Below, piece by piece: positions 10,101 to 17,242 of a stretch of 64,000 bases of DNA. This DNA comes from Pedobacter sp. L105 (GTDB lineage Bacteria; Bacteroidota; Bacteroidia; Sphingobacteriales; Sphingobacteriaceae). Location: positions 1-64,000 of the forward strand of contig NZ_LMUP01000007.1 in NCBI RefSeq assembly GCF_009765875.1. The letters run 5' to 3'. The notes under the pieces are model-generated. The model saw only the letters and a program-made list of their open reading frames with translations. It ran no database searches and was not told where the DNA came from. The stretch's first letter is position 1. The number at the start of each line of letters is the position of its first letter. Both the position numbers and the translations under genes were made by a program.

Positions 10101-11108
10101 TGTTGTATCTGGCAAGAGCAGATCTTTAGGATCAAAGATGATACGACCTTCTTTTGGTTCATTATAGATGATACCTTCCGAGCCATATAATTCGGTAGAG
10201 TAGTTAAACAGGATACTGAACGGATAATTAAACAAAGAACCCACTTCAGGAGGTGCCTGCTGATCTAATTTTGGATAACCTTTCTTTTGCTGATAGGTTA
10301 TCATCTCATCAATCCATTCCCGGATACTGGAAGATAGATTGCCGTATTCTGGTCTGATCAGTTCTTCTAACCCAGCATAATTTGTTCTGAACAGTTCTAT
10401 ATTTTTAAGGATATGCTGCGCATAACCGTATAGTGTGGATAGTTCCTGCGAAGTTAATGGCGATTGCAAGGGATCAATAAACTTACCGTTTTGTACATTG
10501 ACGAATGGTAAGTTGTCTTTTACCTGATACGCTACAGAAGTAAACAGGAAACTATCTGGTGATGTTCCGCCTACAACATTCCCCTTAAAAGAGATCACGT
10601 CAATAAACGGAACTTTACCTGCATTGGTTGCGAGCGATTGATCACACCATAAAGGCTGGCGCTCAAACAGCATATTTCCAAAGGCACCTACCGGTTCGTA
10701 GATATTGGAAGTATTGATCAGCTGCTGTCCGTCGGAATAGGCTAAATGAATTCTATTGACCTCAATATCCTTATAATTCAAGGCGATACAGCTGATAAAA
10801 CCCTTCCACTCACTAATCAGCGATTTATAAAAAAGCATCAGTCCGGCAGCCTCTGAATCCTTATCCTGGATATTATCTAAAGCACTTTTGAATAAGTTGG
10901 CCCTCGCAAATACTGAAGGTATACCAGAAACGATGGTTCCAATGTTAACAGAAGAGTTTCCCTCTCTGTCGACTGCTATTTCAGGTATGATTATATTTTT
11001 AGTAAAAACTTCTAATTGAGGGATCTTGTCCCAGGCAAATTCAACACCATTAGGTTCAGTTTTGGGATGAACTTTTATCGCCAGTGCCTTTATTCTTTTA
11101 TCTGACAT
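7200..11108 (-). CDS. Giant SrfB-like Hsp70/actin-fold ATPase
   Basis: A 1302-residue protein with all three ASKHA nucleotide-binding signatures in its second half: phosphate-1 loop VDFGSTNTSIAYF near residue 597, phosphate-2 loop FDIGGSTTDITAL near 924, and adenosine loop FAGKGSRIFDWF near 1076. Residues 1-590 are a long N-terminal extension of unknown fold. A Gly/Ser/Trp-rich low-complexity insert (repeated GWGS and SSWGS) lies at about 809-870 between the two phosphate loops. The organisation resembles the SrfB virulence-factor family. It lies directly between the tubulin-like gene and the second Hsp70-like gene with 4-5-base gaps, so the three probably act together. Confidence 0.78.
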   Translation of the reverse strand: MSDKRIKALAIKVHPKTEPNGVEFAWDKIPQLEVFTKNIIIPEIAVDREGNSSVNIGTIVSGIPSVFARANLFKSALDNIQDKDSEAAGLMLFYKSLISEWKGFISCIALNYKDIEVNRIHLAYSDGQQLINTSNIYEPVGAFGNMLFERQPLWCDQSLATNAGKVPFIDVISFKGNVVGGTSPDSFLFTSVAYQVKDNLPFVNVQNGKFIDPLQSPLTSQELSTLYGYAQHILKNIELFRTNYAGLEELIRPEYGNLSSSIREWIDEMITYQQKKGYPKLDQQAPPEVGSLFNYPFSILFNYSTELYGSEGIIYNEPKEGRIIFDPKDLLLPDTTEIAQIDFGKEGMETRNYLQTKPILLLAAETKGERNTYAYFTLPLTPLALNVFGATLDALVGISDASNVNSRITAIYDPNDKDGERLTVNLKLYTESGNEIIKEVIYNVIALPIGGKDILMWPNFISKQWNRYFLYSEIPHNDAKFQATPFIGNIDDDFFRIVLDEKGVPLYLASNGRSATIPEKNGAIKTELHITSNNAVADNKYKYEIYESNRPFKGVKFAHAGIDCGFGIIRYDGSGNTQFLPVNMLNSPKTLSKAYLGVDFGSTNTSIAYFSDHKNEVCESLKLTNKRVSLLSTDVKDNDKRPAVEDEIFFFQNDEILTNAIKSVLTIHDSRRLVNDGKIQNDSLMAQAVKGGFPCFEKNLPIETAEDNRYILSYNRVGRAELVYNMKWSTQSIDKSYKTAYLSSLLLHVYAQLFIEGHEPHTLKWSYPSSMGKELLNEYRGIWDSLREISPIVGNVKLKPYPPSDLSDIGDTSGNSTWNTPAADSGWGSGVTDPPASASSWGSAGNSANGWSSVTNAAAAGGGWGDEPVKASGVVNITTETGPVRFDFKKLSNEESLSEACAVANYLVRPNGGYSINPEELVLCFDIGGSTTDITALCQMENGKAMIKQNSIHFAAERVAQATKFSPNFKNVLLRMCERKNIFIEGLNHGANKFSENTAPYYFEQVVDRLEAADFETFYLLIAAECKEMMSVNLYVTGLIMYYAGQLAYKLRTEIVKSEDAPVHVKALPPKIKIAFAGKGSRIFDWFTAVNPTAADDYYTQMFIRGMGGEAIAKQTIKPFQTNPLKIIDINSQRGVNNADVKYEVSKGLAIPTNITSILVPANKQAIEILGEDNFCVVTPAGEFKYLESTNSITPEMLEHIGNHFIYLPQEGKPLCPRFMDFADLFYKVSSSMFGLKMSPADFMAGFQDMNMENYIKGEPAFIKAQKRKHDDQKEFDYVAPIIILEGMKFFEKHLLKGIQKQ

Positions 11109-11113
11109 GTCCT

Positions 11114-12757
11114 TTAGTTTATATCGAAGTTTTGTGAAATGGTAAGCGCATTAAAAATGTGAGCAAGGAATTTCTCTTTGGTGGTATTTACTTTCTGCTC
11201 ATCCTTTGGACCACTATTGATAAGTTTCGCCACAAAAGTGTCGTATCGGTCACCGAAAAACCCTCCTTTTGACCAATGATGTTTTTCATCCAGAAAGATT
11301 GTCCCTACATCCAATTTCTTCAGCTCAGCCTGATTATCTGGAAATGCCTTGCTATCAAATAAGAATTTACCCGGCGCTATGGAACCCCTTATCTGATACA
11401 GCCATCCAGGGGTGAATTTGGCGTCTTTAAAAGTATAGGCAAATAGCTTAAAGTATTCATTGATATCTTTACAATCGGCATCTGTTATGGTACTGTATTG
11501 GAGCAGTTTCTGATTCTCACATTGTGTAATAAAACCTTTGATGCCAGCATCATTAAAGGCACCCCCATTTTTTGTTAAAGAGATATGGGCTAAAGAGAAG
11601 AATGCGCCTAGTTTATTGACAAATATTTCTCCGGCTTTATTGTCTTTACCTACAAAATCATCGAAGGAAAAGTTGAATGAGTTATCTTTAAATTCTACCG
11701 CTTTATACAAATAATCAGCTTTTGAACTATCAAAACCACTATTTCTGGTAAAAAAGTCATAAGCTGCGCAGGCACATAACAACTCTGTGATATGGCAAGG
11801 ATTCTTTTGTTCACTCCCACCAGTTACGGTTTGATTGGAGGCACTATTGTTATCAATCTTTTTACTTTCTATGGGCCAACCAATGTGGTACAATAATTTA
11901 TAACACTTCTGCACAGTGGGATCACTCTGGTAAAATTGCAGCGCAGCCTGGCTATTTAATGGAAAAAATGATGAATCTGCAATAACACTATTGGCTTTGC
12001 CAGACTTTTGCTTGTCGTCTGGTTTGTTAAAGGTGAAGTATTCAGTAAGCAATGTAGAGCCAAATTTTGCTTTAGAAAAATCTATACTGGCACTTCCACC
12101 AGAACGAATTTTCACAAAATCCTGCAGTGCTTTAGGAATAACAGGTATAGAAGAAGCTCCGGTTCCACCGAATATGGATCCAAAAATAAAGACCCTGGCG
12201 TTGGCGCCTGCTTTTTCCAGTTTGCCGATAAAAGTATCCAGCTCACGTTCCTGAGATTGTACAGCAGATCCTTTTAGTATATTCCTTGCAGCTTCAACAA
12301 TCCCGTGATACATTAACATGGAACCCAGGTGTGTTTGCGCACGATAGCCGTGTTCTAAAGCAAATTCCTGTACAGAAGCAGTATCAAGGAATAAATCAGA
12401 GATCAATTTATTAGCTTTCTGCTGATCAGGGGTACCCGTTGAAATTTTGGTGATGTTCTTATAAGTCTCTCTACCCGGCCCCGAATAGTTAGTCCAAAAC
12501 CTGTGCAAATTAAGTTTTGCTGAAAAGAATGTATTTGCATTAGGTGTTCCTCCTTCTGTTGAACCCGATGTTTTAATTCGGTTATATAAATTGATCAACT
12601 CTTCAACCCTGCCCTTGTTTCCGTTATTCTGATCCGTATCCAGTGTCAATACTTCTATTTCCTGATTATCAAATAATCCAGCTGCACTTAAGTGAACAAA
12701 AGATTCTAAACAGCGCATTCCCGTACCGCCTATAGCGATGACAAATAATTTATCCAT
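11114..12757 (-). CDS. Tubulin/FtsZ-like GTPase
   Basis: A 547-residue protein. The start is placed at the ATG at 12757 (MDKLFVIAIGGTGMRCLESF), which puts the nucleotide-binding strand and glycine loop at the N-terminus as in tubulin-like proteins; an upstream ATG at 12805 would overlap the preceding gene by 32 bases. The tubulin signature loop appears as FGGTGASS at about 196-203, equivalent to GGGTGTG in FtsZ. EVLTLDTD at 35-42 fits the next strand of the Rossmann-like domain. It probably corresponds to the bacterial tubulin-like domain family (PF13809). Whether it forms filaments is unknown. Confidence 0.82.
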   Translation of the reverse strand: MDKLFVIAIGGTGMRCLESFVHLSAAGLFDNQEIEVLTLDTDQNNGNKGRVEELINLYNRIKTSGSTEGGTPNANTFFSAKLNLHRFWTNYSGPGRETYKNITKISTGTPDQQKANKLISDLFLDTASVQEFALEHGYRAQTHLGSMLMYHGIVEAARNILKGSAVQSQERELDTFIGKLEKAGANARVFIFGSIFGGTGASSIPVIPKALQDFVKIRSGGSASIDFSKAKFGSTLLTEYFTFNKPDDKQKSGKANSVIADSSFFPLNSQAALQFYQSDPTVQKCYKLLYHIGWPIESKKIDNNSASNQTVTGGSEQKNPCHITELLCACAAYDFFTRNSGFDSSKADYLYKAVEFKDNSFNFSFDDFVGKDNKAGEIFVNKLGAFFSLAHISLTKNGGAFNDAGIKGFITQCENQKLLQYSTITDADCKDINEYFKLFAYTFKDAKFTPGWLYQIRGSIAPGKFLFDSKAFPDNQAELKKLDVGTIFLDEKHHWSKGGFFGDRYDTFVAKLINSGPKDEQKVNTTKEKFLAHIFNALTISQNFDIN

Positions 12758-12773
12758 GATTCTATTTGAGGGT

Positions 12774-13112
12774 TTAAAACCAGTGACCGATTTTTCCGTT
12801 GGCAAATATCTTGCTCAGTATAAAGCCCAATAGGATATATAAGACAAATCCAATAGCGGTTCCTATATTCAGAGCAATTTTATAATTATTTAATACCATG
12901 ATGTTTGCATCTGGCCTGAAAACGAAATAACCTAACAGGAAGGCCACTGCTGGATTTAGCAGGGCTAAAGTCCAAAACCAGTTTCTCCGTAATTGCGGAT
13001 CTTTAGGGGCACTGCCACCTTCGAACTTTATAGCATTTGCTAGGATAGCCGATAACAGTAGAAAAAGTAAAGCAGTGATGAGCGCAATGATGTAAGCAGA
13101 TGTAGATTCCAT
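12774..13112 (-). CDS. Four-helix membrane protein of the Ter operon
   Basis: A 112-residue protein with four hydrophobic helices at about 5-28, 45-65, 75-93 and 93-108 and a charged loop GGSAPKDPQLRRN at about 33-45. I do not recognise a family. Its stop lies 16 bases before the chosen start of the tubulin-like gene, and it follows the lipoprotein gene by 24 bases, so it is embedded in the operon and may anchor the cytoplasmic NTPases to the inner membrane (inference). Confidence 0.65.
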   Translation of the reverse strand: MESTSAYIIALITALLFLLLSAILANAIKFEGGSAPKDPQLRRNWFWTLALLNPAVAFLLGYFVFRPDANIMVLNNYKIALNIGTAIGFVLYILLGFILSKIFANGKIGHWF

Positions 13113-13136
13113 TTGATGAATGATGAGTGTTAAAGA

Positions 13137-14678
13137 TTATTGCTGAGTTTTGATATAGTAAGAATAGATCACCTTATTTGCTGGTTTAAGCTCTTGCAAG
13201 GTATTTTTGATAGATTCTGATAAGGCGATGTTTGGAATGTTCTCCGAGTTGATCCATTGGAACTTGGAGAGTTTTGCATTCGTAAGGTTGGGCTTAGCTG
13301 TATTTAACAGGATATCAACTTTAACCAGTCCTTCAGGATTTTTAATATTTTTAAGATTGAACTTTGGATCGAAAGCCACACCAAATTCTACCTTTTTATT
13401 TTCTGAGGCCTTAGTATTTGTAAAGAGGGATTTATTTAAGATAAAAACTTCATTTAAGGAAACTCCGGCTTCTGGTTTATAGATCCACTCGTCTTTTAAT
13501 TTTCCATTGTTTTGATAACACGATAATGCAATTGGATCTATTTGACCTACAGCTAACTTAGCTTCACCATTATTTCCCTTAGTTAATTTAGGCTGATGCT
13601 TTTTTGCCTCCTCCGATTTGGAAAATTTGTCAAAATCTGAGGTGACATCAGAAACTTTAACAATAAAATCTCCAAATATGTAACTATCATCATTGCTCAG
13701 ATCTATGTACAACTTTCTAAAAAAGTCATTAAATTGACCCTGACTGGAGTATGTGGTATGAAGCTGATCTATGGTCTTCCAATCAACTCCTAGAGGATAA
13801 AATTCAAATGGATTTCCATTTTTAAGTCCGTTGACGTAGCTATCTTTCAGATCCAGCACATTCTTTGCTTTATCTGATGTACCACTGGCGTCGTAAAATA
13901 TACCCCCGGATTTCTCACTTGCATATCCTGTGTAAAGTTTATACGATTGAGTAGAGAGATCGAATCTGATTGTCAATGGCCCAAGTTTAGATTCCAGCTT
14001 TGAGATCATACTTGATTCAATTGGGCGGCCACAATTAAAAACCGTGAAATAGATGTGCTTATCAACTTTACCTTCTTTATAGTCAGCAATAAAGAAGTGT
14101 ATTGTGTTTCCTTTTGAAAGCCATTTTGAAAAAGGTATTTTTAGAAAAGCTGTATTGATAACCTCGCTGTTTTGTTGCCATTCTTCAAAGTCGGTGATCA
14201 ATAAGGCATCGTTATGACCATCTACTATTTTTTCAACCGCGGACTGGATGGGAGCCCATATATCAGCATACTCTGAAGCATTACTGACTTGCTGGCCTAA
14301 TTCAGTAGTGTTATTTACATTTAATGGGGTAATTTTATTGGAACCTAGTTTGTAAACATCAAACTTTTGGGCTAAAACAGTATTGAAACAGTCGGTCATC
14401 ATTGATTTGATACGAGGATCAGCAAATGCTTTATTGATACCGGAAGAGAAATCGATATATAAGGCGGGATTTCCGCTTTTTGAATTGGCATTATTTGGGG
14501 CAATGATAGCGTTATAAGCTTCAATGCGTTTACCTACTGCTTCATCATAAGGGTTAAATTTCGCATCTGCGAATGGATCATCTGTAGGGTGAGTACAGCT
14601 ATCACAAGAAAGTACTAACGTGAATAGCGCAAATATTCCTGCGATCCTGAAAATGCCCAGGGCTCTACCTATTTTCAT
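13137..14678 (-). CDS. Lipoprotein with vWA-like domain
   Basis: A 513-residue predicted lipoprotein: hydrophobic signal ending in TLVLSC, so Cys25 would be lipidated. After a short linker comes a Rossmann-like stretch: ALYIDFSSGI at 72-81 has the spacing of a MIDAS DxSxS motif, ALLITDFEEW at 158-167 fits the second Asp strand, and NTIHFFIADYK a further strand. This is how von Willebrand A domains look; the exact family is not recognised. vWA proteins are regular partners in Ter systems (TerY, TerF). The protein probably sits at a membrane surface facing the periplasm. Confidence 0.62.
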   Translation of the reverse strand: MKIGRALGIFRIAGIFALFTLVLSCDSCTHPTDDPFADAKFNPYDEAVGKRIEAYNAIIAPNNANSKSGNPALYIDFSSGINKAFADPRIKSMMTDCFNTVLAQKFDVYKLGSNKITPLNVNNTTELGQQVSNASEYADIWAPIQSAVEKIVDGHNDALLITDFEEWQQNSEVINTAFLKIPFSKWLSKGNTIHFFIADYKEGKVDKHIYFTVFNCGRPIESSMISKLESKLGPLTIRFDLSTQSYKLYTGYASEKSGGIFYDASGTSDKAKNVLDLKDSYVNGLKNGNPFEFYPLGVDWKTIDQLHTTYSSQGQFNDFFRKLYIDLSNDDSYIFGDFIVKVSDVTSDFDKFSKSEEAKKHQPKLTKGNNGEAKLAVGQIDPIALSCYQNNGKLKDEWIYKPEAGVSLNEVFILNKSLFTNTKASENKKVEFGVAFDPKFNLKNIKNPEGLVKVDILLNTAKPNLTNAKLSKFQWINSENIPNIALSESIKNTLQELKPANKVIYSYYIKTQQ

Positions 14679-14698
14679 AAAATATAATTTAAGATCTG

Positions 14699-15799
14699 TT
14701 ATTTAACTATGGAATGGTTTTGATCAAGAGTTTTAGCACTTTCTAATCTTAGGACGACTTCATTTAAAATGCCTGAATGCTGGTATAAGTCATCCAGAGA
14801 ATGTATTTCGTATTTAATTTCTTTTTTATTCTCGTCGAGCACTGCCAAATATTTTTTAGCATTCATATATAAGCGGCAAATGGTTTTGCGGTTATTATTG
14901 TCCAGCAGGATAGAGAAATAGGAAAGTGCATCCCGGTAAGTAATCCTTTTAGGGTCGGTTGTTTCTCTAAGAATTGATTTCACAATAAAAAACCCCTCTA
15001 TCTCCTCCTCTGTTGTTATAATTCCGGAAGCCGGCTCAGCGATAATAAGCTCTTCAATTTTAACCGCCTCTGCAGCATCTTTATCTTTTTCCTGATTAAG
15101 AGCAGATTTCAAACGTTCATTAATCGCATCACTGATGAGCTGATTGAATGATCGTTTTATAATTGGTGTAAATTGTTCTTTGACCTTAGCAGTAATCACC
15201 TTCGGATACACCTGTTTAGTAAAAAAAGTGATAAAGCTATCCGAAGGGTCGGCTATCTCCTTATGAAGCAGACCTTTTAGTTCGTTCAGGTATTTTAACT
15301 CACTCGCAGTATTCGTAATATTCTCTACGTCAAAGTATGATTTGTGGAACTTCTTTAATTCTGAGATTTCAGCTTCCTTAACTTCAGTTAATTTGAATTC
15401 AAAGAATGGAGTGCTATCCATTTTGTTTTTCTCCACCAGATCAGTGTAAAAGCGATATACCAAACCATTAGTTAGCAAACCGAATTTAGCACTGGTGGTA
15501 TGAAAATATCTGAACAGTTGAGAATTATGCGGATCCAAATTCTCCAGGTGGTGTTTACATTCGATCAGGATTGTTGGTTCACCATCCTTCATAATAGCAT
15601 AATCAACCTTCTCTCCTTTTTTAATACCTAAATCAGCAATAAATTCAGGGTTTACCTCAAAAGGATTAAACACATCATAACCCATGATCTGAATAAATGG
15701 CATCACCAAGGCATTTTTTGTAGCTTCTTCTGTTTGTATCTGCGGCAGCATCTTCTCCACGCGAGAGGCTAACTGTGCAATCTGGTCTTTAAAATCCAT
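14699..15799 (-). CDS. PD-(D/E)XK nuclease-like protein, HsdR N-terminal type
   Basis: A 366-residue soluble protein. The N-terminal domain matches the HSDR_N_2 type: an early helix ending in TEEATKNALVMPFIQIMGYDVF (Glu24/25), KVDYAIM with Asp66, and the catalytic strand PTILIECKHH with Glu80-x-Lys82, followed by the AKFGLLTNGLVYRFY strand. All PD-(D/E)XK residues are present. The C-terminal half is helical and charged and lacks ATPase or methylase parts. Such free-standing proteins are usually annotated as type I restriction-like; in this operon it may be a nucleic-acid-targeting effector (inference). Confidence 0.82.
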   Translation of the reverse strand: MDFKDQIAQLASRVEKMLPQIQTEEATKNALVMPFIQIMGYDVFNPFEVNPEFIADLGIKKGEKVDYAIMKDGEPTILIECKHHLENLDPHNSQLFRYFHTTSAKFGLLTNGLVYRFYTDLVEKNKMDSTPFFEFKLTEVKEAEISELKKFHKSYFDVENITNTASELKYLNELKGLLHKEIADPSDSFITFFTKQVYPKVITAKVKEQFTPIIKRSFNQLISDAINERLKSALNQEKDKDAAEAVKIEELIIAEPASGIITTEEEIEGFFIVKSILRETTDPKRITYRDALSYFSILLDNNNRKTICRLYMNAKKYLAVLDENKKEIKYEIHSLDDLYQHSGILNEVVLRLESAKTLDQNHSIVK

Positions 15800-15841
15800 C
15801 TGAATATGATTTATTAATTGATAATTATATATTGAATATGA

Positions 15842-16054
15842 TTATTGTTCCCATCGACATAAGGTCATTCCCTTGCTTTTAGCTGCGGTTAAGGTTATTT
15901 TGATAATTTTAAACTGGCAGTTACTTAAGCCCCGGCAATTAGGCGTTTGATGGTACTTTTTGGCGTAATGACTGCCACAGATATAAATCATGGTTGGCTT
16001 ATTGCCTGCAATGTGATGTAAGGAGATAAATGTTAGTAGTAAAAGTATTTTCAT
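15842..16054 (-). CDS. Small secreted Cys-containing protein
   Basis: A 70-residue protein with a short hydrophobic N-terminus (MKILLLLTFISL) and a recognisable core CGSHYAKKYHQTPNCRGLSNC at about 26-46. The pattern Cys...YHxxxxCRGLxxC recurs in small Bacteroidota proteins of unknown role and may be a minimal metal or disulfide-bonded knuckle. It overlaps the preceding YidD-like gene by 4 bases and has nearly the same N-terminal sequence (MKILLLL), which suggests that the two share an export signal or a duplicated 5' end. Confidence 0.6.
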   Translation of the reverse strand: MKILLLLTFISLHHIAGNKPTMIYICGSHYAKKYHQTPNCRGLSNCQFKIIKITLTAAKSKGMTLCRWEQ

Positions 16055-16374
16055 AGACAGTGATTTAATTCAGTACTGTTATCGAAGAGTTGTCTTGTAA
16101 TCAATCTTTCTGCTATCTGATCTTCTGTAACCCCCTGGCCATTTGGAAGAATCATAATTTTGCTTCTTTTAATCGGATCTTCAAAAATGTGAAAGTCACC
16201 CCTGCAGTTTAAGTATCTATATTTTAATGCTGCTAACCCACTGTTAAACCCTTCCTTTCTAGTAGCCTGATAAACATATTGAGAGCAACTTGTCCTGAAT
16301 ATGCATTTGCGTCTCTTGCCCTTAGGAACTGTTGCCCAATAGATCCTTATGAACAGCAGCAGAAGTATTTTCAT
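16051..16374 (-). CDS. yidD: YidD-like protein with C-terminal extension
   Basis: A 107-residue protein. Residues 8-62 match the YidD (membrane protein insertion efficiency factor) domain: RIYWATVPKG, the Cys motif CIFRTSCSQYVYQAT, the Gly-x-x-x-Gly stretch GFNSGLAALKYRYLNC and the terminal RGDFHIF. About 45 extra residues follow (65-107), including PNGQGVTEDQIAERLI, not seen in housekeeping YidD. It overlaps both neighbours by 1-4 bases, the second gene of the operon. A YidD paralogue here instead of beside rnpA/yidC suggests a specialised helper for membrane partners of the Ter system. Confidence 0.72.
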   Translation of the reverse strand: MKILLLLFIRIYWATVPKGKRRKCIFRTSCSQYVYQATRKEGFNSGLAALKYRYLNCRGDFHIFEDPIKRSKIMILPNGQGVTEDQIAERLITRQLFDNSTELNHCL

Positions 16375-16607
16375 TAATAGTCTTTAGTAAAAACTACCAT
16401 TTGATGTGCAGTCATACGACCTGGTGTTCCACCCCCAAAACATCCAGACTCTGGTTGCACATAAGTCGAAACACTTTCTAACCTTAAGTATTCCCAACCT
16501 TCAGCATGAAATTTTTGGATTAACTGTTCTAGTTGATCTGCGACCACTTTTGTTGTTTCTTTTTGTTGGTTTATAACCGCGACGAATGGTACTACTTTAT
16601 ATTCCAT
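16374..16607 (-). CDS. DUF4177-like small protein, first gene of the Ter operon
   Basis: A 77-residue protein resembling DUF4177: an N-terminal strand YKVVPFVA, a helix ADQLEQLIQKFHAEGWEYLRLESV in which GWE is the family landmark, and a terminal strand HQMVVFTKDY. The C-terminal third has a Gly-rich loop (GCFGGGTPG). Function unknown. It is the promoter-proximal gene: an exact -7 element (TACTTTTG on the minus strand, 16636-16643) and an inverted repeat (16665-16680) lie 29 and 58 bases upstream. Confidence 0.68.
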   Translation of the reverse strand: MEYKVVPFVAVINQQKETTKVVADQLEQLIQKFHAEGWEYLRLESVSTYVQPESGCFGGGTPGRMTAHQMVVFTKDY

Positions 16608-16963
16608 TTTATTGATTTTTAATTGTTCAACACTTCAAAAGTAAAGAGACAGATGACCCTTTTCTTACGGGAAACCGTAAAGCAAAAAATATATTCAATG
16701 AAATTTATTAAGATTTTAACCTTGATTGACAGAGGGTTATTTTCAACAAAGAACTCTCTCACCTTTTGTGGCCCACCATTAGAAATTTACAATATCATAT
16801 TAAGGAAGTAGAATGTAGATATGAAAATGCGGAATTGTAACCCTTCCACGAGATTTGCGGATTTCAGAAACAATTCCTGCATTTGTTGGAGAGCTAACAT
16901 TTTTGATTCTAGGCAATACTCATCTCTGAGTTTAACTTCAAAAGTGTGATGCCAGAATTTCTA
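16608..16963. other. Intergenic region with the Ter operon promoter
   Basis: Contains the promoter and operator of the minus-strand operon (16636-16680). The rest (16700-16963) is AT-rich and shows no convincing gene; a short plus-strand open frame at 16623-16811 reads through the promoter and lacks family features. Confidence 0.6.
16636..16680 (-). promoter_or_regulatory. Promoter and inverted-repeat operator of the Ter operon
   Basis: On the minus strand the Bacteroidota -7 element TACTTTTG (TAnnTTTG) lies at 16643-16636. Exactly 21 bases upstream of it is the inverted repeat TTACGGGAAACCGTAA (16665-16680, arms TTACGG/CCGTAA). The repeat would be centred near -42, a classical activator position. 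The same pair of elements with identical spacing precedes the 68-aa gene. Confidence 0.65.
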
Positions 16964-17170
16964 TTACCCCTTATTACAAGTGGGTGAGCAAATTGCACAG
17001 CCATCTGCTGTAGAATAGGTTTTTTTTGCTTCTTTGACAGCTGCAGAACAAGAGGAAAAATTGCCTAGAAATGTTTTACTTACGATCAAATGTAAGTAAG
17101 GACAGGTATCATCATGAACCTCATGATCACCACTGTTTTGTGCACGGTCGTTTACGTAATATTTTTTCAT
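16964..17170 (-). CDS. Small Cys-rich protein of the Ter-associated regulon
   Basis: A 68-residue protein with conserved-looking landmarks: MKKYYVNDRAQNSGDHEVH, the TFLGNFSSCSAAVKEAKK block, and a C-terminal GCAICSPTC pair of Cys motifs with an earlier Cys-Pro-Tyr, which could form a small metal site. I know similar unnamed proteins in Bacteroidota but no function. It is transcribed towards the Ter operon, and its promoter copies the operon promoter. The IS256 element sits 65 bases upstream of its ATG and cuts its operator. Confidence 0.65.
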   Translation of the reverse strand: MKKYYVNDRAQNSGDHEVHDDTCPYLHLIVSKTFLGNFSSCSAAVKEAKKTYSTADGCAICSPTCNKG

Positions 17171-17202
17171 ACTTTTTTTGAGGTCTAATAGTATAGACTA
17201 GT

Positions 17203-17242
17203 CAAAAGTAGATGGAGGCATAAAATATTTTTTACGTAAAAC
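17203..17242 (-). promoter_or_regulatory. Promoter of the 68-aa gene with IS-interrupted operator
   Basis: The -7 element TACTTTTG occupies 17210-17203 (minus strand). The half operator TTACGTAAAAC starts at 17232, again after a 21-base gap. Joining the sequence across the IS (one copy of CGTAAAAC removed) restores TTACGTAAAACCGTAAAG, the counterpart of TTACGGGAAACCGTAAAG upstream of the Ter operon. A further short palindrome, GTCTAatagtaTAGAC (17183-17198), lies near the transcript start. Confidence 0.6.
17235..17242. repeat. 8-bp target-site duplication, left copy
   Basis: CGTAAAAC immediately before the IS256-family element; the identical octamer follows it at 18619-18626. IS256-family elements typically make 8-9-bp duplications. 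Confidence 0.85.

Noticed and set aside
12758-12805. Upstream start of the tubulin-like gene
   Set aside because: It overlaps the preceding gene by 32 bases and places 16 non-family residues before the glycine-loop strand; the ATG at 12757 fits better.
16623-16811. 62-codon plus-strand frame upstream of the Ter operon
   Set aside because: It runs antisense through the promoter and operator and shows no family features.
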